Shown piece after piece: positions 46,183 to 56,002 of a stretch of DNA of 64,000 nt. A program made the translations under genes and the position numbers. Each line of letters starts with the position of its first letter. Position 1 is the first letter of the stretch. Under the pieces are notes generated by a model. That model was not told where the DNA came from. It made no database searches and was given only the letters and a program-made list of their open reading frames with translations. The stretch lies in assembly GCF_000615945.1 (NCBI RefSeq), contig NZ_BAMO01000024.1:1-64000 (forward strand), given 5' to 3'. Source of the DNA: Caldalkalibacillus mannanilyticus JCM 10596. GTDB lineage: Bacteria > Bacillota > Bacilli > Caldalkalibacillales > JCM-10596.

Positions 46183-47748
46183 CTATCCCTCATTTAATTT
46201 TTGCTTTGCGTTATCCCGTTTGCGTGGCTCAGCCGTTCGATATCGGAGGATCGACATAGGAGCTCGAAAGACAGAATCTAACCAATCTATAAAATGATAA
46301 GGAGCAAAAGGAGAAGTGTAATAACTGCCAAAGCTTCGTAAACCAACTAAGTGAACATTCAGCAGAATAAAGACAAGAATAATCCCGTATAATCCAAAAA
46401 TCGCGGCTGCTACCATGATCATAAAACGCAAGAAGCGAAAGGTAATGCTCACACTATACGCTGGGATAGCAAAGGACGACACCGCAGTTAAGGCAACGAC
46501 AATAACCATGATTGGGCTAACAAAGCCTGCTCGAACAGCAGCATCGCCAATGACTAATCCACCAACGATCCCAATGGTTTGTCCTACAGGACGAGGTAGA
46601 CGTACTCCAGCTTCACGTAATAATTCAATGGTAATCTCCATTAGAATTGCTTCGACGAAAGCAGGGAAGGGAACTCCTTCCCTAGCACCCGCTGTTGAGA
46701 GTGCGAGAGGAGTAGGAATCATCCCCTGATGATAAGAAACCATCGCAATATAAATGGCTGGGAGAAACAGTGAGATGAAAGCAGCAAAATAGCGTAGAAT
46801 ACGAATTAGGGTACCTATATACCATCGCTCATAGTAATCCTCAGAGGACTTAAAGAGCTGATGAAATGTAATAGGAGCAATTAATACAAAAGGAGTCCCT
46901 TCAACAAGAATAATAATTTGCCCATTTAACAAGGCTCCCACAGCTTTATCTGGTCTTTCCGTATGAAGAAGCTGAGGAAAGGGAGAAAGGACATTATCCT
47001 CAATTAATTGTTCAATAACTCCTGTTTCGAGAATATCATCCGTTTCCACACAAGCCAGACGATAACGTACTTCTTCAATCAGATCTTCATTGGCAATGCC
47101 TTTGATGTAAGCAAGAGCGAAAGGGCTACGCCCCTGTTCCCCCAGCCGTCCCATTTGTATGATTAAGTCAGGGTTGGATAATCTGCGACGTATTAAAACT
47201 ATATTTGTCTGTAGGTTTTCAATAAAGCCATCCCTAGGTCCACGAATGACGACCTCACTCTGAGGTTCTTGTACAGAGCGTTCATCAAAGCCCCGAGTAT
47301 TTAAGATAATCAGCTTCTGAATCCCTTCAATAACAAGAAGGGAATCGCCACTCATGAGGTAGGTAATCGCATCATCAAATGAATCATGCACACTCAATTG
47401 AGAATTTGTGATCACTTCTTGAAGTAACGTTTGCAAGAATTCTTGCTCCCTGAGGTGATCCATTTTTTGTTGTGTTTCGAGAAGCGGCTTCAGGATATCC
47501 TTATTGATCAATTCCTGCTTGCTTAACCCTTTTATATAAAAGAGAGAAGCCGGACGATTTTGAGCAATCATAATCTCTCTTTGAATGACATCATCGCTCT
47601 CTCCAACGATGCTTTTGATTGTTGAAGTCGTTTCGTTCAGCCGGGAGGACAGGGCAACATCTTTGTAGTTTTTAAGCTCCTTGGTGTCTTTGCGTGAAGC
47701 TTGATTCAATTTGCGGAGTATTTTTTTTAACATAGGACGCTCCCTCAC
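46183..47748 (-). CDS. gerAA-like: spore germination receptor subunit GerAA family
   Basis: A 521-residue GerA/GerKA family protein and the last gene of the ger operon. A hydrophilic N-terminal domain (about 1-290) contains the conserved region SDDVIQREIMIAQN. Five or six C-terminal helices (about 295-500) follow, including REGVPFPAFVEAILMEITIELLREAGVRLPRPVGQTIGIVGG. It acts in the spore inner membrane as part of a nutrient receptor. It lies 14 bases after gerAC, an order (B, C, A) different from the usual A-B-C. Confidence 0.95.
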   Translation of the reverse strand: MRERPMLKKILRKLNQASRKDTKELKNYKDVALSSRLNETTSTIKSIVGESDDVIQREIMIAQNRPASLFYIKGLSKQELINKDILKPLLETQQKMDHLREQEFLQTLLQEVITNSQLSVHDSFDDAITYLMSGDSLLVIEGIQKLIILNTRGFDERSVQEPQSEVVIRGPRDGFIENLQTNIVLIRRRLSNPDLIIQMGRLGEQGRSPFALAYIKGIANEDLIEEVRYRLACVETDDILETGVIEQLIEDNVLSPFPQLLHTERPDKAVGALLNGQIIILVEGTPFVLIAPITFHQLFKSSEDYYERWYIGTLIRILRYFAAFISLFLPAIYIAMVSYHQGMIPTPLALSTAGAREGVPFPAFVEAILMEITIELLREAGVRLPRPVGQTIGIVGGLVIGDAAVRAGFVSPIMVIVVALTAVSSFAIPAYSVSITFRFLRFMIMVAAAIFGLYGIILVFILLNVHLVGLRSFGSYYTSPFAPYHFIDWLDSVFRAPMSILRYRTAEPRKRDNAKQKLNEG

Positions 47749-47761
47749 TTTGGGTGTTGTA

Positions 47762-48988
47762 TCACTGATCCTCTAATTTTTCATTTAACATATAGTGACG
47801 TATTTGAACCTCAGCTTTCACATCAAATGTCGCTTTTGAAAATCCACCGTTCTCACCATCCCAAGTTCCTTTGGCTTTTTTCCAGTAGTTATAATCCTTT
47901 TGTTTTACATACTTATATAATTCAAAAATATCCACATGATATTCCTTTTGCATTTTTTCGAGCAATCTCGTGATTTGTTTTTCAATTTGTGCAGATATTG
48001 CTTCTTCCAACTTTTCCAGAGTTGCTTGGTCATTGATCTCGATGGCATGAATCCAATTCTCGACAAAGGCTCCTTCTGTTTTGACCTCAATTTGAAAGTG
48101 ATCCTTCCCATTTTTTTTCTCATACTCAATCGTTGTCGCTGCAGATAAATTTTCATAGACAAAGATTTGATCGTTCTCATAGGGAATTTCGAGAGCCGAC
48201 ATGTAGACTGAATTGGTAATCCAATTGTAGGCTCTGGCTTCTTCCTCACCTAACCAACCAATCATTTCATTGGTTTTGCCACGAAAGACGGCAGCTCCTC
48301 CAATTTTTACTCCCCCTTCGCCATGATGCACAATTCGTGGGAGAATATAGCTTGTTTGACCAATGACATATTGAGAGAGCTTGCCTATATCAGCAGGTTC
48401 AACCATCCCGAGTACTCTTGGATGATTGTCGCTAATATCTGAAACGGAAATAGCCACTATGTTTTCCAAGGGATGCTCATCACTTAGAATATCTGTGGTT
48501 TTTTCTTCACTAATGAATACCTTTGTTTTTCTGCGCATCTCATGATCACGAATAAAAAAGTCGATCAAGTGTTCAATAATGCCTCTACGTGCTAGTTCTT
48601 GATGAATGATTAGTACCTTGAGATGCTCGAAATTAATCACTCTGCTGCTTCGAGCCGAGAAGTTCCTATTAATTTTGAAGTTGGTCATGCCAATCGAGGT
48701 CATATTATGAAAGGCTTGCCCGCTCCCGCCGCCTTGCTCCGTTTTAATGTTGCTTGGAACAGCAATTTGAAAGGTTGATTTATAGAATTCTCCATGATGC
48801 TTATGAGAGGGGACATGCCCTGTTTCTTTTCTATATCTTTCTTCATATGTTTTTTGTTCTTCTTCTTCCAGTGGGTCCAGTCCTACCGCTAACAGAAAGC
48901 CAATCTCTTCAATTTCATTTCGATCCCAGCAGCTAGAGAGAATAAGCAACAAGGAAAGGAGAAAAATGCTGAAAATGATCTTTTTCAT
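47762..48988 (-). CDS. gerAC-like: spore germination receptor lipoprotein GerAC family
   Basis: A 408-residue Ger(x)C lipoprotein with lipobox LSSC (C20) followed by WDRNEIEEIGFLLAVGLD, the hallmark start of the family. Three alpha/beta domains follow. It overlaps the small upstream membrane-protein gene by 4 bases (ATGA) and precedes gerAA. It anchors the receptor complex at the spore inner membrane. Confidence 0.95.
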   Translation of the reverse strand: MKKIIFSIFLLSLLLILSSCWDRNEIEEIGFLLAVGLDPLEEEEQKTYEERYRKETGHVPSHKHHGEFYKSTFQIAVPSNIKTEQGGGSGQAFHNMTSIGMTNFKINRNFSARSSRVINFEHLKVLIIHQELARRGIIEHLIDFFIRDHEMRRKTKVFISEEKTTDILSDEHPLENIVAISVSDISDNHPRVLGMVEPADIGKLSQYVIGQTSYILPRIVHHGEGGVKIGGAAVFRGKTNEMIGWLGEEEARAYNWITNSVYMSALEIPYENDQIFVYENLSAATTIEYEKKNGKDHFQIEVKTEGAFVENWIHAIEINDQATLEKLEEAISAQIEKQITRLLEKMQKEYHVDIFELYKYVKQKDYNYWKKAKGTWDGENGGFSKATFDVKAEVQIRHYMLNEKLEDQ

Positions 48989-49215
48989 TTCTTACCTCCT
49001 TGCTGCTCATGGCTCAGGCTTACTTTTCCTTGGAGAATTTCCTCTCTTTTTCGTTGGTTTTCTTCCAGCATCCAGGGGAGCTTGGTCACCTTTTTCAACC
49101 AATGATTGAGATATTGAATGAGAAGAGAGAGAAGGAAGGTCCCTACTGCAAACCAAAAAACAGATCTTTGAGGCATGAAGCCAAGTACACGATCCATTAA
49201 ATCGCCGATATTCAT
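48985..49215 (-). CDS. small membrane protein in the ger operon (D-subunit-like)
   Basis: A 76-residue protein with one clear membrane helix (about 18-38: VFWFAVGTFLLSLLIQYL) and a charged C-terminal tail. Its stop overlaps the gerAC start. Small D proteins encoded in ger operons modulate germination receptors in Bacillus. This may be such a subunit, but family members usually have two helices and the match is by position and size only. Confidence 0.65.
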   Translation of the reverse strand: MNIGDLMDRVLGFMPQRSVFWFAVGTFLLSLLIQYLNHWLKKVTKLPWMLEENQRKREEILQGKVSLSHEQQGGKK

Positions 49216-49276
49216 TCCATCACAACCTAAAACATTATTTTAAGGGTGTATCTTAGTTTTTTTAGTTTCTCAACTT

Positions 49277-50416
49277 TCATATTGATTTATTCCAAAATTT
49301 TGTACGTTTCTTTCTTAGCCAGAGAGTTAGGTAACCGAAGAGCAATCCAGCAAAAACATTAATGCCTCCAAGCCAGCCGCTCCAATCACCAAAGGTAAAG
49401 GTTTCAGTCAAGGAATTGGGAATGAAGGCAACGATAAAGGCAAAAAAAAGAATAACAGAGGGAAGAAGTTCCTTTGTTTTAGTGGATGTCGCATAGGTTT
49501 TGGATAATAGTTCATTTTTAATGATGGAATAAATCAGATAATGACTAATGCAAATGGTATTAAAAATGGTCATAATCCAGACGGTCATCATAAGGGCTTC
49601 TAAGCGTTCTATGAATCCCCCTGGTACGTCCATTTCTTTGGCTAATTCAAGCATTGGAAAGGTAATAAAATAGGTGGCATTTAGAGAGAAAATGGAGTAC
49701 GAAAAAACAGTTACTAGCACATAGATTACAGTAATGAGCCCTACTGTAAGGTTGAAAGGTAAGGCTCGAAGATCTGATTTCTTCATATAAGCCATAAGAA
49801 AAAATAATATTTCAACACCTAAGAATGCGAAAAAGGTAAGTTTTATTCCCCGCAAAACAGGAACAATCCCTTCAGCCAATACGGGTCTAAGTGGCTCCAA
49901 CTTAAAGCCTGGTAAGTTGATAGTCAGGATAGAAAAGACCACAAATAAAATGATCGGCATAAATAAGAGATTAAGATGAATCACTCCTTGTAGTCCCTTG
50001 TGTACAGCATAGGTACTAAGCAAAAGCATAGAGGCAACAATTACTTCTGCGGGAGTTTGATCTAGCAAATACATGTTAATCACCACAGACATGACTCGAA
50101 CCAGAATAGACATGATCGTGATAAAATACAGGATAAAAAGAATAGCCAAACCTCTAACTCCCCATTTGCCAATGGGACCCTGACCTAGGTATTGAAGAAG
50201 AGTTTGTCCAGGAAAAGAACGCTGTAAACGAACATAAAGAGTATATAGAACCATAAAGAGAAGACCGCCAAGAATAATGGAGATCCAGCCATCCGCCGTC
50301 CCTAGCTCCTGAGCTAAGGCTCTGGGAAGAGATAATATTCCTACACCGATGGTAAATGATATGACAGTAATACTTATTTCTAGGGGAAGAATACGGTACT
50401 GTCCCTGAGTGTTCAT
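49277..50416 (-). CDS. gerAB-like: GerAB-family germination receptor permease (4th copy)
   Basis: A 379-residue APC-superfamily protein with ten helices. Family sequences are PLEISITVISFTIGVGILSLPRALAQELGTADGWISI and LLDQTPAEVIVASMLLLSTYAVHKGLQGVIHLN. The germinant-binding subunit of a receptor. It is the last of four consecutive paralogues and is followed by the small membrane protein, gerAC and gerAA. It is the most diverged of the set in the region after helix 8. Confidence 0.95.
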   Translation of the reverse strand: MNTQGQYRILPLEISITVISFTIGVGILSLPRALAQELGTADGWISIILGGLLFMVLYTLYVRLQRSFPGQTLLQYLGQGPIGKWGVRGLAILFILYFITIMSILVRVMSVVINMYLLDQTPAEVIVASMLLLSTYAVHKGLQGVIHLNLLFMPIILFVVFSILTINLPGFKLEPLRPVLAEGIVPVLRGIKLTFFAFLGVEILFFLMAYMKKSDLRALPFNLTVGLITVIYVLVTVFSYSIFSLNATYFITFPMLELAKEMDVPGGFIERLEALMMTVWIMTIFNTICISHYLIYSIIKNELLSKTYATSTKTKELLPSVILFFAFIVAFIPNSLTETFTFGDWSGWLGGINVFAGLLFGYLTLWLRKKRTKFWNKSI

Positions 50417-50441
50417 CCATGCACGTCCTTCCTTATTGTGG

Positions 50442-51566
50442 TTAACGTACTTTCTTCCTTTTTCTAATCCAAACAGTCAGATAACCAAATACCACCCCAC
50501 TGATAATAAGAACTCCTCCAAGCCAGCCAATCCAATCAGAAAACGTAAAACTCTCTGGTAAGGAATTAGGGATAAACGCAACAATAAAGATGATAAACTG
50601 TACGACGATTGGCATTATTGCTTTTAACTTCTGGAAAACCATGTGTTTAGATCTTGTAAAATAATCTTTTAAAATAGTAGAAGCCAAGAAGTGGTTCATC
50701 GCCATAGTATTAAAAATGGTCATAATCCACACTGTCATCATAAGAGACTCTAAACGCTCGACAAATCCACCAGGTACTTCAATCTCCTTAGCAATCTCCA
50801 AGGTGGGAAAAGTAATGAATTTAGTAGCATCTAATGAAAAAAGGGAGTAAGAAAAGATCGTGACCAGTATATAGAGCAGGGTAATGATGCCTATTGTGAT
50901 GTTAAGAGGAATGGCACGTAAATCAGACTTTTTCATATAGGCCATAAGGAAGTAGAGAATCTCAAAGCCTGTGAAAGCGAAAAAAGTTTCTTTTACTGCA
51001 ATCAGAACAGGAGAAATTCCTTCAGACAGGACAGGACGCAAGGGGGCGAAGCTGAATGGGCCTAGATTCGCTGTAATGATGACTAGAACGACAAGAAAAA
51101 TAATGGGCATGAAGATCAAATTAAGATGAACGAGCCCTTGTACTCCTCGATAGGCTGCATAGGTAGTTAGAAGCAGCATCGTAGCAACAATGACTTCAGC
51201 AGGAGTCTGATCCAAGAGGTATAATTTAACAACCACAGATAAAATACGTGCTAAAAAGGCAGCGATGGATAAAAAATAAATGAAAAAAATAAGAGCCAAT
51301 AGCTTTTCCATCCATTTGCCAATGGACCCTTTTCCTATGAACTGTAAAAGAGTTTGACCGGGAAAATAGCGCTGCAAACGGACATATAAGCTAATTATAA
51401 TCATGACAAGAACTCCGCTCAGAGCAATGGAAATCCATCCATCAGGAGTTTCTAATTCTTGTGCTAAGGATCTGGGAATCGTTAGAATACCTACTCCAAT
51501 AATAAAAGACATAATGGAAATGCTCATTTCAATGGGGATAATTTGATAATGATTCTGGTTGTTCAT
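50442..51566 (-). CDS. gerAB-like: GerAB-family germination receptor permease (3rd copy)
   Basis: A 374-residue ten-helix protein beginning MNNQNHYQIIPIEMSISIMSF with the GVGILTIPRSLAQELETPDGW block. It is close to the second copy along its whole length. The same block of neighbours and near-identical N-termini indicate tandem duplication. Different copies may confer different germinant specificities on a shared GerAA/GerAC pair. Confidence 0.95.
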   Translation of the reverse strand: MNNQNHYQIIPIEMSISIMSFIIGVGILTIPRSLAQELETPDGWISIALSGVLVMIIISLYVRLQRYFPGQTLLQFIGKGSIGKWMEKLLALIFFIYFLSIAAFLARILSVVVKLYLLDQTPAEVIVATMLLLTTYAAYRGVQGLVHLNLIFMPIIFLVVLVIITANLGPFSFAPLRPVLSEGISPVLIAVKETFFAFTGFEILYFLMAYMKKSDLRAIPLNITIGIITLLYILVTIFSYSLFSLDATKFITFPTLEIAKEIEVPGGFVERLESLMMTVWIMTIFNTMAMNHFLASTILKDYFTRSKHMVFQKLKAIMPIVVQFIIFIVAFIPNSLPESFTFSDWIGWLGGVLIISGVVFGYLTVWIRKRKKVR

Positions 51567-51587
51567 AGGACATCTCCTTGTATATAC

Positions 51588-52711
51588 TTACATCCTTTTT
51601 TGTAGCCTTCTGTACCAGACAGTGAAGTAACCAAAGCATAGACCCATGATAATGACCGTTCCACCTAACCAGCCAACCCAATCAGAGAAGGTGAAGCTTT
51701 CTGTGAGGGAGTTAGGAATGAAGGCAATAATAAACATGATAAACTGGACGATCAATGGGAGGAGAGGTTTTACTTTTTTTGCTACAGGACCTTTACCAGT
51801 GATAAATTCATCCTTCAACACAGAATAGGCAAGGTATTGATCCATTGCCATCGTATTAAAGATGGTCATCACCCACACTGCCATCATGAGTGACTCTAAA
51901 CGGGCAAAAAACTCTCCGGGTGCTTCAATCTCCTTCGCTAACTCAATGGTAGGAAAGGTGATAAACTTGGTTGCATCCAAGGAAAAGAGAGAATAAGAAA
52001 AAATGGTGACCAATATATAAAGTAAAGTAATAATTCCTATTGTTATATTAAGGGGTAAAGCACGCAGATCTGATTTTTTCATATAAGCCATAAAGAAAAA
52101 AATAATTTCAAAACCGACAAAAGCAAAGATGGTTTCTTTAATGGAAATGAAAATGGGAGAAACCCCTTCTGCCAGTACAGGACGCAGATCTTCCATACTG
52201 AAATTTCCAATGTTAAGAGTTAGGATACCCATTAGTACGAGAACAATGAGGGGCATGAAAAGAAGATTGAGATGGACTAAGCCCTGCACACCTCGATAGA
52301 CTGCGTAAGTTGTTATGAGTAGCATCGAACCGACAATCACTTCAGCAGGGGTTTGATCTAGGAGATACATCTTAACTACGACAGATAGGATGCGAGCAAG
52401 AAATGCTCCAATGGTCACAAAATAAATAAAAAATAAAATAGCCAATAGTTTAGCTAGCCAAGTCCCTATGCGGTCCTTACCTAAAAATTGAAGTAGGTTT
52501 AAACCAGGATAATGACGTTGTAATCGAGTGTAGAGAGTAACAATGATCATGACAATACATCCACTTAGGCTGATCGAAATCCAACCATCCGTGGTGTTTA
52601 ATTCCTGAGCCAATGATCTAGGAATGGTGAGGATTCCTACTCCGACAATAAAAGCAAGGACCGACATGCTCATTTCTATAGGGCTTATTTGATACCTGCT
52701 TTGATATTTCA
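51588..52711 (-). CDS. gerAB-like: GerAB-family germination receptor permease (2nd copy)
   Basis: From ATG 52711 (MKYQSRYQISPIEMSMSVLAF) about 374 residues with ten helices. On the minus strand GAGGAG lies 10 bases before this ATG, an excellent ribosome site in the middle of a 767-residue open frame that continues from the first copy. I therefore treat it as a separate gene and the joined frame as an artefact of a shortened G run at 52759-52762. Confidence 0.85.
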
Positions 52712-52743
52712 TATATCGTTTCTCCTCTTCATATTCGTTCTTC

Positions 52744-53891
52744 TTATCACCCTCCAATCCCCTTTTCTTTCGCTTGGATTTATGTTTTCTTATCCACAGT
52801 GACAGGTAACCAAAAAGGATGCTGCTGACAAAAAGTAAGGCTCCAAGCCATCCGATCCAATCACTGAAGGTAAAGCTCTCTACAAGCGAATTAGGGATAA
52901 ACGTAATGATAAACACCAAAAGCTGAATGATACTAGGAAGAAATGCTTTGGTTTTTTTGAACTCGTTTTTTTTCGCTGGAAGAAACTCTTTTTTGAAAAT
53001 AGAATAAGCGAAGAAATGGCACATTGTCATTGTGTTAAATATGGTCATAATCCATACCGTCATCATCAAGGACTCAAAGCGTTCGAAAAAAGCTCCAGGA
53101 ACCTCGATTTCTTTCGCCAGCTCGATCGTCGGAAAGGTGATAAATTTAGTTGCATCTAAGGAAAAGATGGAATAGGCAAAAGTGGTGACAAGAATATAAA
53201 GGATCGTGATAATTCCTAGGCTAATATTAAGGGGCAGGGACCTTAAATCTGATTTTTTCATATAAGCCATAAAAAAGAAGATACTCTCAATACCTAAGAA
53301 AGAAAGCAGTGTATTTTTTAATGTTAACAACACAGGAGATACGCCTTCGGAGAAAACGGGACGCAGGGCGTCATAATCAAACTCGGGAATGTTAAAGCTA
53401 AGGACCCCCATAATAACTAGCATAATGATTGGCATGAAGATGAGATTAAGGTGAATGACTCCTTGGACCCCTTTATGAACAGCATAGGTTGTTAAGAGCA
53501 AGATACAGCCGGCAACCACCTCAGAAGGTGTTTGATCAAGTAGATACATCTTAACTACAACAGTGAGAATTCTGGCTTCAAAAGAACAAAGCGTAATGAA
53601 ATAAATAATAAAGAGAATGGCAAGAATCTTAGCTCCCCATTTTCCTATGGAGCCTTGTTTCAGGTACTCAAGAATATTCATTCCCACAAAGTTCCGCTGT
53701 AATCGGGTATAGAGATAGCAGAATATCATCACAATGACTCCGCTTAAGGCTAGTGAAATCCAGCCATCAGGAGATTCTAATTCCTGAGCAAGAGATCGTG
53801 GAATGGTGAGAATCCCCACTCCAATGATAAAAGAGAGCAGAGTGATGCTTAATTCAATAGGAACAATCCGATAATGATCTTGATTATTCAT
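52744..53891 (-). CDS. gerAB-like: GerAB-family germination receptor permease (1st copy)
   Basis: About 382 residues starting MNNQDHYRIVPIELSITLLSF, ten helices. As written its frame runs on into the second copy. If the GGGG run (minus strand, 52762-52759) were GGGGG, it would end after KRKKRGIGG at consecutive TGA TAA stops. It follows the DUF421 gene by about 40 bases and probably belongs to its operon. Confidence 0.85.
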
Positions 53892-53932
53892 CGCTATGCT
53901 TTCTCCTTTCTCCTAGAGTCTTTTAATGATCA

Positions 53933-54616
53933 TCAATACCCTTGTATCATCAGATCTTTTCCAGGCTCCCACTGAGCAACAAGAACATCGGTGTAATCTT
54001 TGAAACCATTGGCTAGAATTTGTGTTTGGAGCCAGCTTTCACTTACTCCGCTTTCCTGTAGGTTATCTTGCAGGAGCTCTCCGTCGCTAATAAGGATATA
54101 GGATAATGAAACAAGCTGTTGGGGAAGATGAAGGTCTTGTTTGGTCGGCTGAGTATATTCTGCTTTTTTCATCACGGTCAGCTTCCCATCTGTTTCAATA
54201 ATGGCATATTCTACTTCACGTAAAGAGAAAACATCCTTTCCCCTTAACAAATGCATGAGTTGATTAATATCTAATTTATTTTTTTTCAATTCCTTGTAAA
54301 TCAGTTTTCCTTGGTGGATCACAATAGAAGGTTTCCCTTCTAAGAGACTCCGTGTTCTCTTAAACTTAATCGTTATGATTTGAGTAATATAGATAAGTAA
54401 TCCCCAGAAGCCTACGGCGAATAAAATTTTACCGACTCCTGTTTCCTTATCGTATAAGGCGTTACCGACTAATTCCCCAAGAACAATCGCAGAAATAAAG
54501 TCGAAGGCGGTAATTTGAGTAATTTGTGTTTTTCCAAGCAGCTTTGTTAAGAAGAGTAAAGCAATAAATCCACATAAAAGTTCTACAGCAATTCGTATGT
54601 AATCCATTGTGAGCAC
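53933..54616 (-). CDS. DUF421 (YetF-like) membrane protein heading the ger cluster
   Basis: A 227-residue protein with three N-terminal helices, the family sequence ITAFDFISAIVLGELVGNALYD and two small C-terminal alpha/beta domains (GKPSIVIHQGKLIYKELKKNKLDINQLMHLLRGKDVFSL). YetF/2Duf-like proteins of spores affect inner-membrane properties and heat resistance. Its place upstream of four gerAB genes suggests a spore role. A shorter paralogue lies at 43684-44147. Confidence 0.9.
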   Translation of the reverse strand: MLTMDYIRIAVELLCGFIALLFLTKLLGKTQITQITAFDFISAIVLGELVGNALYDKETGVGKILFAVGFWGLLIYITQIITIKFKRTRSLLEGKPSIVIHQGKLIYKELKKNKLDINQLMHLLRGKDVFSLREVEYAIIETDGKLTVMKKAEYTQPTKQDLHLPQQLVSLSYILISDGELLQDNLQESGVSESWLQTQILANGFKDYTDVLVAQWEPGKDLMIQGY

Positions 54617-54699
54617 CTCAGTCAGCTTATCATTACATTAATTTGTACAATTCATTCATTTTTATGTCATTTCTAAGAGCTTTCTAATCCTAGGAAGGA

Positions 54700-55038
54700 C
54701 TAGCTATTTTTCTGTATAGGTTCATCTTTCTTTGTCGGCGGAAGAATGGGTATGAAGCGTTCCTGTAGTATCATGTCAATTAAATCTTCTATCTTGATCT
54801 TGATATTACACTCCGATAACACAGCAATAAAAACATCCTCGCAAGGATGATAAATAAGTTGACCACTGGGGTTAATTTGATAGACAGTCATGCTCCTCCC
54901 CTTTTTTTTCGCTTGTTTTTGTACTTCCCTAAAGACGAAAAAAATCTCGCCCCATATAGGCAAATATGGTTTTTGGCGATGTGTATATAACAGAGTCAAA
55001 AGTTTTATTGCTACATCGTCTATCGCACTATGCTCCAT
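54700..55038 (-). CDS. hypothetical 112-residue protein
   Basis: I do not recognise it. No signal or membrane helix is seen. The middle contains KKKGRSMTVYQINPSGQLIYHP and the C-terminus PILPPTKKDEP. It lies 84 bases before the DUF421/ger operon in the same orientation and could be the first gene of that unit. Spore-specific expression is plausible but only positional. Confidence 0.6.
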   Translation of the reverse strand: MEHSAIDDVAIKLLTLLYTHRQKPYLPIWGEIFFVFREVQKQAKKKGRSMTVYQINPSGQLIYHPCEDVFIAVLSECNIKIKIEDLIDMILQERFIPILPPTKKDEPIQKNS

Positions 55039-55198
55039 GTCTCCACCTTGATCTGATTTTGATTTTCTTTAGTTTTCTCAAAATACCCTACATTATGATT
55101 TTTTTCCAATGAATAAAAATAGATAAATGCACAGTTCCCCCTCTTAAAATGATTCATATTGTAAGACTATAAGTATAGAATTTGAAGGGGACTAGAGC

Positions 55199-55951
55199 AT
55201 GAAGATGTACACCTCAATTGCGAATAAATGGAGAAAGCATCTCGTACTTCAGAAAGAACAGCGTTTACAGCCATATTTACCCGAAACAGATCTCTTTAGT
55301 GAAACCCTTTTATGGAGGTATTTAGAGAAACATCCTTTTGTTATTTTGAAGCCTGTTAGAGGAACGGGTGGAAAAGGAATTATCAAGGTTAGCAAAGATA
55401 AAGGTAGGTTTGAGCTGCAACACAATACGCAAAAAAAGATATTTAGCTCAAAGAGCCACTTGTATGCTAGAATCAAGCAATTAATAAGAACAAAAGAGTA
55501 TCTCATTCAACAGGGAATCCAGCTTCTGGGGCTAAAAGGAAGGCCTATTGATTTACGTGTTGTCCTTCTTCGTCCAGCAGATGAGTGGGAGTATATAGGG
55601 GCTATGGGGAAAATGGCAGCAAGAAATAAGATCATTACTAATTTTTGCAAAGGCGGCTCTCCGATTATGGTCAGAAATGTACTGAGAAAAGGGTTGCATC
55701 TTAATCACAAGGAATGCACCAAAGTGGAAAGAGAAATGAGTGAGGTAGGTTTAATGGCAGCACAGTGCTTAGCAGATCGTTATAGGGGTATTAGAGAAGT
55801 TGGACTTGACATGGCTGTCGATAAAGAAGGGGATTTGTGGATATTAGAAGTGAATACAAGACCTATGTATCGGTTATTTAGATATCATTCAGATGAAAGC
55901 CTTTCGCCTACAATAAAAAAATACGTGAGGAGGATAAGAAAACGAAAATGA
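55199..55951 (+). CDS. YheC/YheD-family ATP-grasp protein
   Basis: A 250-residue protein of the endospore coat-associated YheC/D family. The ATP-grasp elements visible are LKPVRGTGGKGIIKV, the DLRVVLLRP segment, and the metal-binding end GLDMAVDKEGDLWILEVNTRPM. The domain lacks the long N-terminal extension of YheD. Its ligase substrate is unknown. It lies divergent from the ger region, followed by a hairpin and the permuted NlpC/P60-like gene. Confidence 0.9.
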   Translation: MKMYTSIANKWRKHLVLQKEQRLQPYLPETDLFSETLLWRYLEKHPFVILKPVRGTGGKGIIKVSKDKGRFELQHNTQKKIFSSKSHLYARIKQLIRTKEYLIQQGIQLLGLKGRPIDLRVVLLRPADEWEYIGAMGKMAARNKIITNFCKGGSPIMVRNVLRKGLHLNHKECTKVEREMSEVGLMAAQCLADRYRGIREVGLDMAVDKEGDLWILEVNTRPMYRLFRYHSDESLSPTIKKYVRRIRKRK

Positions 55952-55958
55952 TGAGGAA

Positions 55959-55993
55959 CCCCTTGCTCATCTTCTGTGTAAGATAGCAAGGGG
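55959..55993 (+). promoter_or_regulatory. RBS-sequestering hairpin before the NlpC/P60-like gene
   Basis: CCCCTTGCT (55959-55967) pairs with AGCAAGGGG (55985-55993), and after a bulged C, ATCTT (55969-55973) pairs with AAGAT (55980-55984), leaving a 6-base loop. The right arm contains AAGGGG, part of the ribosome site AAGGGGAGGG, 9 to 15 bases before ATG 56003. There is no T run, so this is not a typical terminator. Confidence 0.7.
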
Positions 55994-56002
55994 AGGGACG
56001 TC

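Noticed and set aside
55959-55993. Hairpin considered as an intrinsic terminator
   Set aside because: No T run follows, and the right arm overlaps the ribosome site of the next gene.
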